This document shows positions 34,587 through 42,320 of a stretch of DNA of 64,000 nt, piece by piece. The stretch covers positions 1 to 64,000 of the forward strand of contig NZ_BMNE01000011.1 in assembly GCF_014646295.1 (NCBI RefSeq), given 5' to 3'. The stretch comes from Nocardia rhizosphaerihabitans (lineage in GTDB: Bacteria; Actinomycetota; Actinomycetes; Mycobacteriales; Mycobacteriaceae). The notes beneath the pieces were generated by a model. It was not told where the DNA came from. It was given only the letters and a program-made list of their open reading frames with translations, and did no database searches. How positions within the stretch are numbered: the stretch's first letter is position 1; the number at the start of each line of letters is the position of its first letter. The position numbers and the translations under genes were made by a program.

Positions 34587-36284
34587 GTGGCGGCGGACAG
34601 CACCGCAGGACGCGGGAAGGACACGGCCACACCCGCGTCCGGGCGGCCCCTACCCCTGCTCGGCTTGGACACCGAATTCTTCTGGACCTCGGGCGCCGAC
34701 GGCGTACTGCGTATCCAGGAGTGCCTCGGCTGCTCCGCGCTACTTCATCCCCCACAACCACTGTGCCGCTACTGCCGCAGCCACAAGCTCGGCATCCGCG
34801 CGGTATCCGGCCTCGCGACGCTCATCGGATTCACCGTGAACCACCGATTCGCCGTACCGGGCCTCGATCCGCCGTACGTGGTGGCCACCGTCGCGCTGAC
34901 CGAGGATCCCCGGGTCCGGCTGACCACCAATATCGTCGAGACCGCCCCGTCCGCACTCGAGCTCGGGATGCGGGTCGAGGTGGTCTTCCAGCCGGACGGC
35001 GATGTGTGGCTGCCCCTGTTTCGGCCGGTCGCCGACCAGACGGAAATGGCCGAACTTCCCACCGACGAGATCGCGCCCGACACCTTCGCGCAGCGAGTGC
35101 GGCCGATGCTGCGCGGCAACAAGTTCGAGGACGAGGTCGCGCTCACCGGCATCGGGATGTCGGAGATCGGTCGCCGACTCATGGTGCCAGCCCTGTCGCT
35201 GACCGTGGCGGCCTGCGAGCGCGCGGTGGCCGATGCCGGACTCACCTTCGACGACATCGACGGGTTGTCGTCCTATCCCGGCGGCGGCAATCTCGGCGGT
35301 TTCGCCGAGGGCGGCGTGACGGCACTCGAGGCCGCCCTCGGCATCCGGCCGACCTGGCACAACGGCGGAATCGAAACTTTCGGCCCCGGCGGCGCTGTGA
35401 TCGCCGCCATGACCGCGGTGGCCGCGGGACTGGCCCGGCACGTCCTGTGCTTCCGCACGGTGTGGGAATCCACCTTCAGCGAGCTGATGAAAGCGGGCCG
35501 GATCAGCTCCACGGGTGGCCGGACCACCAGTTGGCTGACTCCGTTCGGCGCCACCTCCGCGGCACACACGCTGGCACAGAAGGCGCAGCGGCACTTTCAC
35601 GAGTACGGCACAACCAGGGAAACGCTCGGCTGGATCGCGCTGAACCAGCGCGTCAATGCCGCACTCGACCCCAGCGCGGTCTATCGCGACCCGATGACGA
35701 TGGACGACTATCTGAATGCGCGACCCGTCACCAGCCCGTTCGGGCTCTACGACTGCGACGTGCCGTGTGACGGTGCGGTAGCCGTCATCGTATCCGCCGC
35801 CGACACCGTCGCCGACCTGCCGAGCACGCCGGTGTTCGTGGAAGCGGTCGGCACCCAGATCCTCGAGCGCATCGAATGGGACCAGAGCACACTCACCCAT
35901 GAACCGCAGGTCCTCGGCCCGGCCGCGCATCTGTGGACCCGCACCGATCTCCGTCCAGACGACGTGGACGTGGCCGAACTCTACGACGGTTTCACCTTCA
36001 ACTGCCTGTCCTGGATCGAGGCTCTCGGATTCTGCGGAATCGGTGAGGCCAAAGACTTCCTCGACGGCGGCAAGAACATCGCCCGCGACGGGCTGATCCC
36101 GGTGAACACCCACGGCGGACAGCTCTCCCACGGCCGCACCCACGGGATGGGACTGATCCACGAGGCGGTGGCGCAGTTGCGTCGGGAGGCCGGGCCGCGG
36201 CAGGTGGCCGGTGCCAGGGTCGCGGTGGTTTCCAGCGGCGGGCTCACCCCTGGTGGCGCGATGCTGCTGCGCACCGAATCGTGA
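34587..36284 (+). CDS. DUF35 domain fused to an Ltp2-type thiolase-fold aldolase
   Basis: A 565-residue fusion. Residues 1-150 are a DUF35 protein with a complete zinc ribbon (C46, C49, C60, C63) and an OB-fold. The rest is a thiolase-fold lipid-transfer protein (ALTGIGMSEIGRR and so on). The thiolase nucleophile is absent, since the loop reads GGIETFGPGGAV. The C-terminal half has ELYDGFTFNCLSWIEALGFC, similar to the Tyr-containing region of Ltp2, the retro-aldolase of steroid side-chain degradation. Ltp2 normally needs a separate DUF35 protein, and here both are one chain. A retro-aldol C-C cleavage of a hydroxyacyl-CoA is the best guess. GTG start with AAGGAG upstream. Confidence 0.85.
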   Translation: MAADSTAGRGKDTATPASGRPLPLLGLDTEFFWTSGADGVLRIQECLGCSALLHPPQPLCRYCRSHKLGIRAVSGLATLIGFTVNHRFAVPGLDPPYVVATVALTEDPRVRLTTNIVETAPSALELGMRVEVVFQPDGDVWLPLFRPVADQTEMAELPTDEIAPDTFAQRVRPMLRGNKFEDEVALTGIGMSEIGRRLMVPALSLTVAACERAVADAGLTFDDIDGLSSYPGGGNLGGFAEGGVTALEAALGIRPTWHNGGIETFGPGGAVIAAMTAVAAGLARHVLCFRTVWESTFSELMKAGRISSTGGRTTSWLTPFGATSAAHTLAQKAQRHFHEYGTTRETLGWIALNQRVNAALDPSAVYRDPMTMDDYLNARPVTSPFGLYDCDVPCDGAVAVIVSAADTVADLPSTPVFVEAVGTQILERIEWDQSTLTHEPQVLGPAAHLWTRTDLRPDDVDVAELYDGFTFNCLSWIEALGFCGIGEAKDFLDGGKNIARDGLIPVNTHGGQLSHGRTHGMGLIHEAVAQLRREAGPRQVAGARVAVVSSGGLTPGGAMLLRTES

Positions 36285-37261
36285 TGGCCAGAAAGCGAGA
36301 CACCGTGACGCTCATCCACTCCGAACTCCGTGACCTCGGTGACGATGCACCGGAATCCGTGGTCACCGAGGTCGGTGGCGTCCCGGTCTCCGGGCTGCTG
36401 GCCGAGACACCGGCCCCGCGTGCGGTGCTCGTCGCACTGCACGGCGGCTCGACCACCTCGGCATACTTCGACTGTCCCGGATATCCGGAGCTGTCGCTGA
36501 TCCGGCTGGCTCACCGGCTCGGCTACACGGTGCTCGCGCCGGACCGCCCTGGATACGGGCGATCGGCACCGCACGCCGATCGTCTGGTTCCGTCGGATGT
36601 CCGCGTGGACATGATGTTCGAGGCGATCAGCGCGTTCCTGCGCAACCGCCCGCGCGGCGCCGGCGTATTCCTCACGGCCCACTCGGCCGGATCCGAACTG
36701 GCGATGCGGATGGCAGGCGATTCACGATTCACCGACCTGCTCGGCGTGGAACTGGCCGGTACCGGCTGCCGCTACCACCCGGACGGCGAAGGCATTCTGC
36801 GGACCGTCGGCCCCGATACCCCACGACCACCCGGCGTCGGTGATCTCATCTGGAAACCGGCGCGGCTCTATCCTTCGGGCACCCGCCGTGGCGCGTCGAT
36901 CGCGGCGCCTGCCCCACCGGCGGAAACCGAGGCCGTCGTGAATTGGGGTTCGAAGGTCTTTCCCGAGCTGGCGGCGGGGATTCGGGTGCCGGTGCGTTTC
37001 ACCGCAGGCGATCACGAGCGGGTCTGGTGCAACGACGAGCCGGCGCTGGCAGAGGTGGGAGCGCTGTTCACCGCCGCACCTCGCGTTGTCCTCAACCGCC
37101 AGCCCAACACCGGACACAACATCAGCGTGGGACATACCGCCGTCGCCTATCACCTGGGCATGCTCGCCTTCGCCGAGGAGTGCATAGTCGCAGCAGAGCA
37201 CGGTGAATTCTCCAGTTCCACAACACAATTCGACGGCGGCTCCGTGCCGCCGAGGAAGTGA
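36284..37261 (+). CDS. alpha/beta hydrolase
   Basis: A serine hydrolase of 325 residues. The oxyanion motif is ALHGGSTTS, the nucleophile Ser is in TAHSAGSELA, the acid is probably in TAGDHERV, and the His is in NTGHNISVGH. The start at 36284 shares a base with the preceding stop. A GTG at 36305 is also possible. Members hydrolyse esters, lactones or C-C bonds of ring-cleavage products. Its place between the aldolase fusion and a DoxX protein does not narrow the role. Confidence 0.85.
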   Translation: MARKRDTVTLIHSELRDLGDDAPESVVTEVGGVPVSGLLAETPAPRAVLVALHGGSTTSAYFDCPGYPELSLIRLAHRLGYTVLAPDRPGYGRSAPHADRLVPSDVRVDMMFEAISAFLRNRPRGAGVFLTAHSAGSELAMRMAGDSRFTDLLGVELAGTGCRYHPDGEGILRTVGPDTPRPPGVGDLIWKPARLYPSGTRRGASIAAPAPPAETEAVVNWGSKVFPELAAGIRVPVRFTAGDHERVWCNDEPALAEVGALFTAAPRVVLNRQPNTGHNISVGHTAVAYHLGMLAFAEECIVAAEHGEFSSSTTQFDGGSVPPRK

Positions 37262-37266
37262 ATGCC

Positions 37267-37782
37267 ATGGACGCGACCGATGTCGCACTATTGCTGTTGC
37301 GAGTAGTCCTGGGCGGCACGATGATCGCGCACGGAGTCAACCATTGGCTCGGTGGCGGTGGGATAGCCGGTACCGCGGGATGGTTCACCGGACTCGGCCT
37401 GCGCAACGGCCCATTGCAGGCGTGGCTGAGCGTGATCACCGAGATCGGTGCCGGCGCACTGCTGGTCCTCGGACTGTGCACGCCGCTGGGCGCCGGCGCG
37501 GTGGTGGGCGTGATGCTCGTGGCCGGACTTCTCGCCCACCGCACGCACGGATTCTTCGTCTTCAAGGAGGGCTACGAGTATGTTCTCGTGCTCGCGGTCG
37601 TCGCGGTCGCTCTGGGCATCCTCGGGCCAGGCCGCTCCTCTCTGGATCACGCCTTCGACATCACGGTCACCGGATGGCCGGGCGGCGCAATCGTCCTCGG
37701 CCTGGGGGTGGCGTCGACAACCGGTCTGATCGCGGCGTTCTATCGCCCGGCGACCGCTCGCACCGGACAGGGGGCGCACTGA
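37267..37782 (+). CDS. DoxX family membrane protein
   Basis: A 171-residue integral membrane protein with four predicted membrane helices. The opening LLLLRVVLGGTMIAHGVNHW is typical of DoxX. Family members include quinol oxidase subunits and redox or stress proteins of unclear role. The start at 37267 (MDATDVALLL) fits GAGGAAG upstream better than the GTG at 37258. It overlaps the next gene by one base (TGATG). Confidence 0.85.
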   Translation: MDATDVALLLLRVVLGGTMIAHGVNHWLGGGGIAGTAGWFTGLGLRNGPLQAWLSVITEIGAGALLVLGLCTPLGAGAVVGVMLVAGLLAHRTHGFFVFKEGYEYVLVLAVVAVALGILGPGRSSLDHAFDITVTGWPGGAIVLGLGVASTTGLIAAFYRPATARTGQGAH

Positions 37783-38618
37783 TGCGCGTCGGATTCATCG
37801 GGTTGGGTAGTCAGGGCGGACCGATGGCCCGCCGCATCATCGACGCCGGGTTCACGACCACACTGTGGGCGCGCAGGACTGCCACGCTGGAGCCCTATGC
37901 CGATACCGCGGCACGCACCGCGCGATCCCCCGCCGAGCTGGCCGCGGTCAGTGACCTGGTGTGTGTCTGTGTGGTCGGCGACGCCGACGTTCGTGAGGTG
38001 GTAACCGGGGATGAGGGGGTACTGGCGACGATGGCGCCCGGCACGGTGCTTTCCATCCACTCCACGGTGCACCCGCGTACCTGCCGGGAGCTCGCCGATA
38101 TCGCTGCGCCCCTTGGTATCTCGATCCTGGACGCACCGGTGAGCGGTGGTGGGCCCGCGGCCGCCGATGGCAGGTTGCTGGTGATGGTCGGCGGCGCCGA
38201 CGAAGCGGTCGAGGCAGCGAGGCCGGTATTCGCGACCTACGCCGATCCGATCGTGCACCTCGGCGGGGTAGGCGCCGGGCAGTTCGCCAAGCTGCTGAAC
38301 AACCTGCTGTTCACCGCGAATCTGGCTACCGCGCAAGGGACTTTGCGTCTCGGAGCCGAACTCGGCGTTGACCCTGGCCGGCTCGGGGAAGTCATCACGC
38401 ACGGCACCGCCGACAGTTTCGCGCTGGGCCGAGTCGTCGCCGCGGGCGGCACCCTCGACGCGCTGGCCACCCGTGCCGGAGACCTACTGTGCAAGGATGT
38501 CGGCCTGCTCGCCGATCTGGCCGCCGCGGCGGGCGCTTCACCGGGTATCGAACTCGGCGCTGCCGACGCTGCGCTGACGCTGATGAACCGCGAGCGCGCG
38601 ACGCTGCCGAGCCGGTAG
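37782..38618 (+). CDS. beta-hydroxyacid dehydrogenase (3-hydroxyisobutyrate dehydrogenase family)
   Basis: An NAD(P)-dependent enzyme of 278 residues oxidising a 3-hydroxy acid. The N-terminal Rossmann motif is VGFIGLGSQGGPMARR. The substrate motif is ILDAPVSGGGPAAADGRL and the catalytic Lys is in AKLLNNLLF. It is followed after eight bases by a second gene of the same family. The pair could act on two hydroxy-acid intermediates or form a heteromer. Confidence 0.9.
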   Translation: MRVGFIGLGSQGGPMARRIIDAGFTTTLWARRTATLEPYADTAARTARSPAELAAVSDLVCVCVVGDADVREVVTGDEGVLATMAPGTVLSIHSTVHPRTCRELADIAAPLGISILDAPVSGGGPAAADGRLLVMVGGADEAVEAARPVFATYADPIVHLGGVGAGQFAKLLNNLLFTANLATAQGTLRLGAELGVDPGRLGEVITHGTADSFALGRVVAAGGTLDALATRAGDLLCKDVGLLADLAAAAGASPGIELGAADAALTLMNRERATLPSR

Positions 38619-38626
38619 GACTCGGC

Positions 38627-39448
38627 ATGAACGTGGGATTCGTCGGCGCAGGGCGGATGGGCCGCCCGATGGTCGCACGCCTGGTCGCGGCCGGACACAC
38701 GGTGTGCGCTCTGGCCCGTACGGACCAGGCACACACGGAGTTGGCGGCGATCGGCGCCATCACCGCGACCTCGGTGATCGAGGTGGCGTGGGCCGCGGAA
38801 GTGGTGCTCGTCTGCGTGTTCACCGACGAGCAGGTTCGTGAGATATGTCTGGACGGACCGCTTCTCGAGGAACTACCGCGCGGTGCGCTGATCGTCGTCC
38901 ACACCACCGGCAGCCCCGCTACGGCCACTGCCGTCGCCGCCACGGCGCGCGACCGGGGCATCGGCGTGGTCGATGCCCCGGTCAGCGGCGGCCCGCACGA
39001 TATCGCCGCGGGCACGCTGACCGTTTTCCTGGGTGGCGCCGAATCCGACGTCGCCACTGCCCGGGCGGTGGTGCGCGCGTATGCCGATCCGGTGCTGCAC
39101 GTCGGTCCACTCGGTGCCGGCCAGCGAGTCAAACTGGTGAACAACATCCTGTTCGCAGCGCAGATCGGCTTGGTCGCCGATGCGGTGCGCCTCGGCGCGC
39201 AGCTCGGTCTGCCCGAGCCCGCTCTGCTCGCCGCGCTTCCCCATGCCAGCAGTGGCGGGCGGGCGATCGCGAGCATCGCGGCCCGCGGGTCAGTCGATGA
39301 ATTTCGGTCCACCGTCGGTGAATTCCTGCGCAAGGACATAGCGGTAGCGAACGAGCTCACCGCGGCGCTCGGCGCGGACCTCGGCTTGCTCGGCCCCGCG
39401 GTCCGAGCAGGGGTTGCCCCGATCGTGCCCGCGGATCCGATCGCCTAG
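38627..39448 (+). CDS. beta-hydroxyacid dehydrogenase, second copy
   Basis: A 273-residue paralogue of the preceding gene. It has VGFVGAGRMGRPMVARL, VVDAPVSGGPHDIAAG and the catalytic Lys in VKLVNNILFAAQ. The start at 38627 has AGGA nine bases upstream. The two proteins diverge well beyond recent duplication, so they probably have different substrates. It ends the plus-strand operon, and a strong hairpin follows at 39471-39515. Confidence 0.9.
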   Translation: MNVGFVGAGRMGRPMVARLVAAGHTVCALARTDQAHTELAAIGAITATSVIEVAWAAEVVLVCVFTDEQVREICLDGPLLEELPRGALIVVHTTGSPATATAVAATARDRGIGVVDAPVSGGPHDIAAGTLTVFLGGAESDVATARAVVRAYADPVLHVGPLGAGQRVKLVNNILFAAQIGLVADAVRLGAQLGLPEPALLAALPHASSGGRAIASIAARGSVDEFRSTVGEFLRKDIAVANELTAALGADLGLLGPAVRAGVAPIVPADPIA

Positions 39449-39470
39449 GCTCCGAACCGCTCAGTCCCAT

Positions 39471-39515
39471 CGGCCGGGTGGATCACGCTGCGCTACAGCG
39501 TGATCCACCCGGCCG
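39471..39515. terminator. bidirectional terminator, 20-base perfect stem
   Basis: CGGCCGGGTGGATCACGCTG pairs perfectly with CAGCGTGATCCACCCGGCCG across a five-base loop (CGCTA), followed on the plus strand by TTTCTC. It sits between the convergent genes ending at 39448 and 39530. The stem is unusually long for this GC-rich locus. Confidence 0.85.
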
Positions 39516-39529
39516 TTTCTCGGGGTCTC

Positions 39530-39718
39530 TCACTCGACGACAATCGCACTCTCCGGACACGCGGATGTGGCGTCGTCCACCGCGTCCTCGAGATGTTCGG
39601 GCACCGCACCGGAGATCGCCTCGGCGTATCCGCTGTCGGTCAGGGAGAAGACTTCCGGGCACAGCCCAAGGCAGGCGCCGTGGCCACGGCAGCGATCCGC
39701 GTCGACAGTCACCTTCAT
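39530..39718 (-). CDS. small [3Fe-4S]-type ferredoxin
   Basis: A 62-residue ferredoxin, partner of the P450 encoded directly upstream. The motif is C10-x2-H13-x2-C16-x3-C20-Pro and C54-Pro. The His13 replacement is the same as in the ferredoxin at 32976, but C20 is an extra cysteine where that protein has Ala. Its ATG overlaps the P450 stop (ATGA), so the two are made together. Confidence 0.92.
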   Translation of the reverse strand: MKVTVDADRCRGHGACLGLCPEVFSLTDSGYAEAISGAVPEHLEDAVDDATSACPESAIVVE

Positions 39719-41010
39719 CGGGCGTCCTCGGCCACATCCACTTCCAGATGCAGTGAGGTGAGGCCCCGAAGGATGAAAGTGGGCAGATACTGATATTCGC
39801 GCGCGTCCGCCGGTCCGTGCACACCCGCGTCGATCCGTAGATCGGTGGTGCGATCCAGCAATCGCTCGATGGCGATCCTGGCCTCCGCGCGAGCCAGCGG
39901 CGCGCCGGGGCAGGTGTGCGCACCACGCCCGAACGCGATGTGCTGGCGGGCATTGGACCGCGCCGGATCGAAGGTCGACGGGTCGTCGAAGCGGCGCGGG
40001 TCACGGTTGGCGGCACCGTTGACGACCATGAGCACCGTCCCGACCGGCACGTCGGTTCCACCGACCGTCGTGGTCGACTTCGCGAGCCGGAAGTCGCCCT
40101 TCACCGGGCTTTCCATCCGCAACGCCTCCTCGATGAAATTCTGGATTCGGCTCTTGTCCTCGCGCAGGTGCGCCTGGATGTCGGGGCGTTCGGCGATCAA
40201 TTTCATTGCCGCGCTCAGCAGTCGGACCGTGGTCTCCTGGCCCGCTGAGAAAACGTTGGCGGCCACGCGCACGACATCGAGGACCTCCGGCTGAGAACCA
40301 TCCGGGAACGTCGCGGTGGCCAGGCTGGTGAGTACATCGTTGCGCGGGCTACGCCTGCGATCCTCGATATAGGCCGAGAACCTGTCGTACAGGAACTCGA
40401 TCGGGTTGTGGGACATGCCCTCCCCCTCGGTGCTGCCGACATTGCCACCTTCACGGTGAGGGTCGCGCTGCAGCGCGTGCAGGAACTCCTCCTGGTCGTC
40501 GGAGGGCACGCCGAGCAGATCCGCGATCACGTACAGCGTGAAGGGACCGGCGAACTCCCGCATGTAGTCACCGCCGTTGGCCAGGTAGTGGTCGAGCATG
40601 CGATCGGCCATGGACCACATCGCCTCCTCGTTCTCCTTCAGCCGCTTCGGTGTGATCAGCCGCATGAGCAGCGCACGGTGCTCGGAGTGCATGGGCGGGT
40701 CCATTGTCGGCAGCTGATCGCTCATCGGGAGGCTGTCGCGATGTTCGGCGATCAACGCACCGACATCGCTGTTCTCGTCCAGCGGGACCGGGAACCCGGG
40801 AAAGGGGCCGGTCACGGCGTTGCACGACGAGAACCGTTCGACGTCGTTGTAGACCTCGAGCGCCTCGTCGTAGCCGGTCACCATCATCACCTGGTGGTGC
40901 GGCTCCCGCATCACCGGGCACTGTTCCCGCAGCGCATCGAAGTAGGGGTAGGGATCTGCGACCAATTCCTGTCCGAGGAAGAAGTCCAGATCCTGGAAGT
41001 TGTTCACCAC
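39715..41010 (-). CDS. cytochrome P450
   Basis: A 431-residue P450 with I-helix VFSAGQETTVRL, ExxR in EALR and haem motif FGRGAHTCPG with Cys near residue 367. It is a close relative of the P450 at 4156-5433: both have PDPxPYFDxLRxQCPV, VTGYDEA and DPRRFDDP. The start is one of two neighbouring GTG codons (41010 or 41007) with GAAGGG upstream. Translation is coupled to a ferredoxin gene. The frame is open another 600 bases upstream, but that part is antisense to the acyl-CoA dehydrogenase gene. Confidence 0.93.
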   Translation of the reverse strand: MVNNFQDLDFFLGQELVADPYPYFDALREQCPVMREPHHQVMMVTGYDEALEVYNDVERFSSCNAVTGPFPGFPVPLDENSDVGALIAEHRDSLPMSDQLPTMDPPMHSEHRALLMRLITPKRLKENEEAMWSMADRMLDHYLANGGDYMREFAGPFTLYVIADLLGVPSDDQEEFLHALQRDPHREGGNVGSTEGEGMSHNPIEFLYDRFSAYIEDRRRSPRNDVLTSLATATFPDGSQPEVLDVVRVAANVFSAGQETTVRLLSAAMKLIAERPDIQAHLREDKSRIQNFIEEALRMESPVKGDFRLAKSTTTVGGTDVPVGTVLMVVNGAANRDPRRFDDPSTFDPARSNARQHIAFGRGAHTCPGAPLARAEARIAIERLLDRTTDLRIDAGVHGPADAREYQYLPTFILRGLTSLHLEVDVAEDAR

Positions 41011-41079
41011 GCGACGGTCCCTTCGAAATTCCGGCCGACGCCACCCAGAGGCTGTCAGTGCCGGTTGACTTCCGTGATT

Positions 41080-41094
41080 GAGAATAAGCCTCTC
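41080..41094. promoter_or_regulatory. weak motif 1 site in a divergent promoter region
   Basis: GAGAATAAGCCTCTC has a perfect left half and two changes in the right half. It lies between the divergent P450 (minus) and acyl-CoA dehydrogenase (plus) genes. The overlapping stretch 41092-41103, CTCACATGTGAG, is a separate perfect 12-base palindrome. Confidence 0.4.
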
Positions 41095-41152
41095 ACATGT
41101 GAGTATGAGATTTCCACAATGGCAGCTTCGCGTCAACCGGAGGACCGACCAC

Positions 41153-42289
41153 ATGCCCCACGATCCCACCGCGGACCAGCGGTTTTTCCAGCTGACCACC
41201 CGTGATTTCCTCGCCGAAACAGTTCCTATCGCCACGGTGCGCGCACTCGCCGAAGCCGGTACCGGCTTCGGCCGGGACTGGTGGCGGCGGGGAGCCGAGC
41301 TCGGCTGGACCGCCATGTTGGTGCCCGAGCGGCTCGGCGGCGGCTCGGTCTCGGGCCACCCGATGACCGAACTCGCCCTGGTGGCCGAGGAACTCGGACG
41401 CGGCGCGGCGCCCGGACCGTTTGTCACCACCAGCGCGGCCCTGGCGGGGCTGGCCGGCGCCGACGACCGCTTCGCCGAGATTGTGGGCGCCATCGTGACC
41501 GGCGAAACCATCGCGACCTGGGCGGTATACGAGCCGGGGATGGGTTTCGCCCCGATCACCGGCAGCGTCACCGGCACCCGTGCGGTGTCGTCCGGTGACG
41601 GCTTTCGGGTTGACGGCGTCAAGGATCGAGTGGAGGCGGCCGATCAGGCGGACCTCTTTCTTGTCACGGCGACCAGCGATGACGGCCCGATACAGCTGCT
41701 GGTGCCCGCCGATGCGCCGGGTGTCACCGTCAGCCCCAGCTGGACTGTCGATCTCACCCGGCGCACCGCGCGAGTCGAGTTCGACGACGTCATCGTCGGA
41801 GCCGACGCGGTGACCCACACCGGAGCCGATGCCGTCACCGCCATGCGCGCTCAGGCAGGAGCCGCCGCGCTGCTCACCGCGGCGGAATCGGCCGGTGCCG
41901 CCGACCGAGCGCTCACCAGCACGCTGACCTGGCTGTTCGAGCGCTACACCTTCGGTAGACCGTTGGCCTCGTATCAGGCGCTCAAGCATCGGATGGCCGA
42001 CAACAAGACCTGGCTGGAGGCCTGCCGGGCCACCGCGTTCGCGGGCGCGGCGGCCTGGGACGCCGGTGCGCCCGAAACCGCGGAGTACATCAGCATCGCG
42101 AAATCCTATGTCGGTGCCAAAGCACCGGTGATCGCCCAGGACTGCGTGCAGTTGCACGGCGGCATCGGCGTCACCTGGGAACACGATCTGCACCTGTTCC
42201 TCCGCCGGATCACCCTCGGCCGCGCACTGTACGGCACGCCGGAGGAGCATCGCCGCCACATCACCGATCTGCTCGACACCGCAGCATGA
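41153..42289 (+). CDS. acyl-CoA dehydrogenase, small subunit type (FadE)
   Basis: A 378-residue beta-type subunit. The C-terminal domain is well conserved (RYTFGRPLASYQALKHRMAD, GGIGVTWEHDLHLFLRR). The middle domain is atypical. The start at ATG 41153 (MPHDPTADQ) has GGAGG nine bases upstream. The large-subunit gene follows after 31 bases. The pair should form a heteromeric enzyme for a bulky acyl-CoA, as with FadE26/27. Confidence 0.9.
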   Translation: MPHDPTADQRFFQLTTRDFLAETVPIATVRALAEAGTGFGRDWWRRGAELGWTAMLVPERLGGGSVSGHPMTELALVAEELGRGAAPGPFVTTSAALAGLAGADDRFAEIVGAIVTGETIATWAVYEPGMGFAPITGSVTGTRAVSSGDGFRVDGVKDRVEAADQADLFLVTATSDDGPIQLLVPADAPGVTVSPSWTVDLTRRTARVEFDDVIVGADAVTHTGADAVTAMRAQAGAAALLTAAESAGAADRALTSTLTWLFERYTFGRPLASYQALKHRMADNKTWLEACRATAFAGAAAWDAGAPETAEYISIAKSYVGAKAPVIAQDCVQLHGGIGVTWEHDLHLFLRRITLGRALYGTPEEHRRHITDLLDTAA

Positions 42290-42320
42290 CCGCACCGTCC
42301 ATCGAGGAAGGCATCGCAGT

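Noticed and set aside
41011..41622. Upstream extension of the P450 at 39715
   Set aside because: The extra part is antisense to the acyl-CoA dehydrogenase and crosses the divergent promoter. The P450 N-terminus starts properly at 41010.
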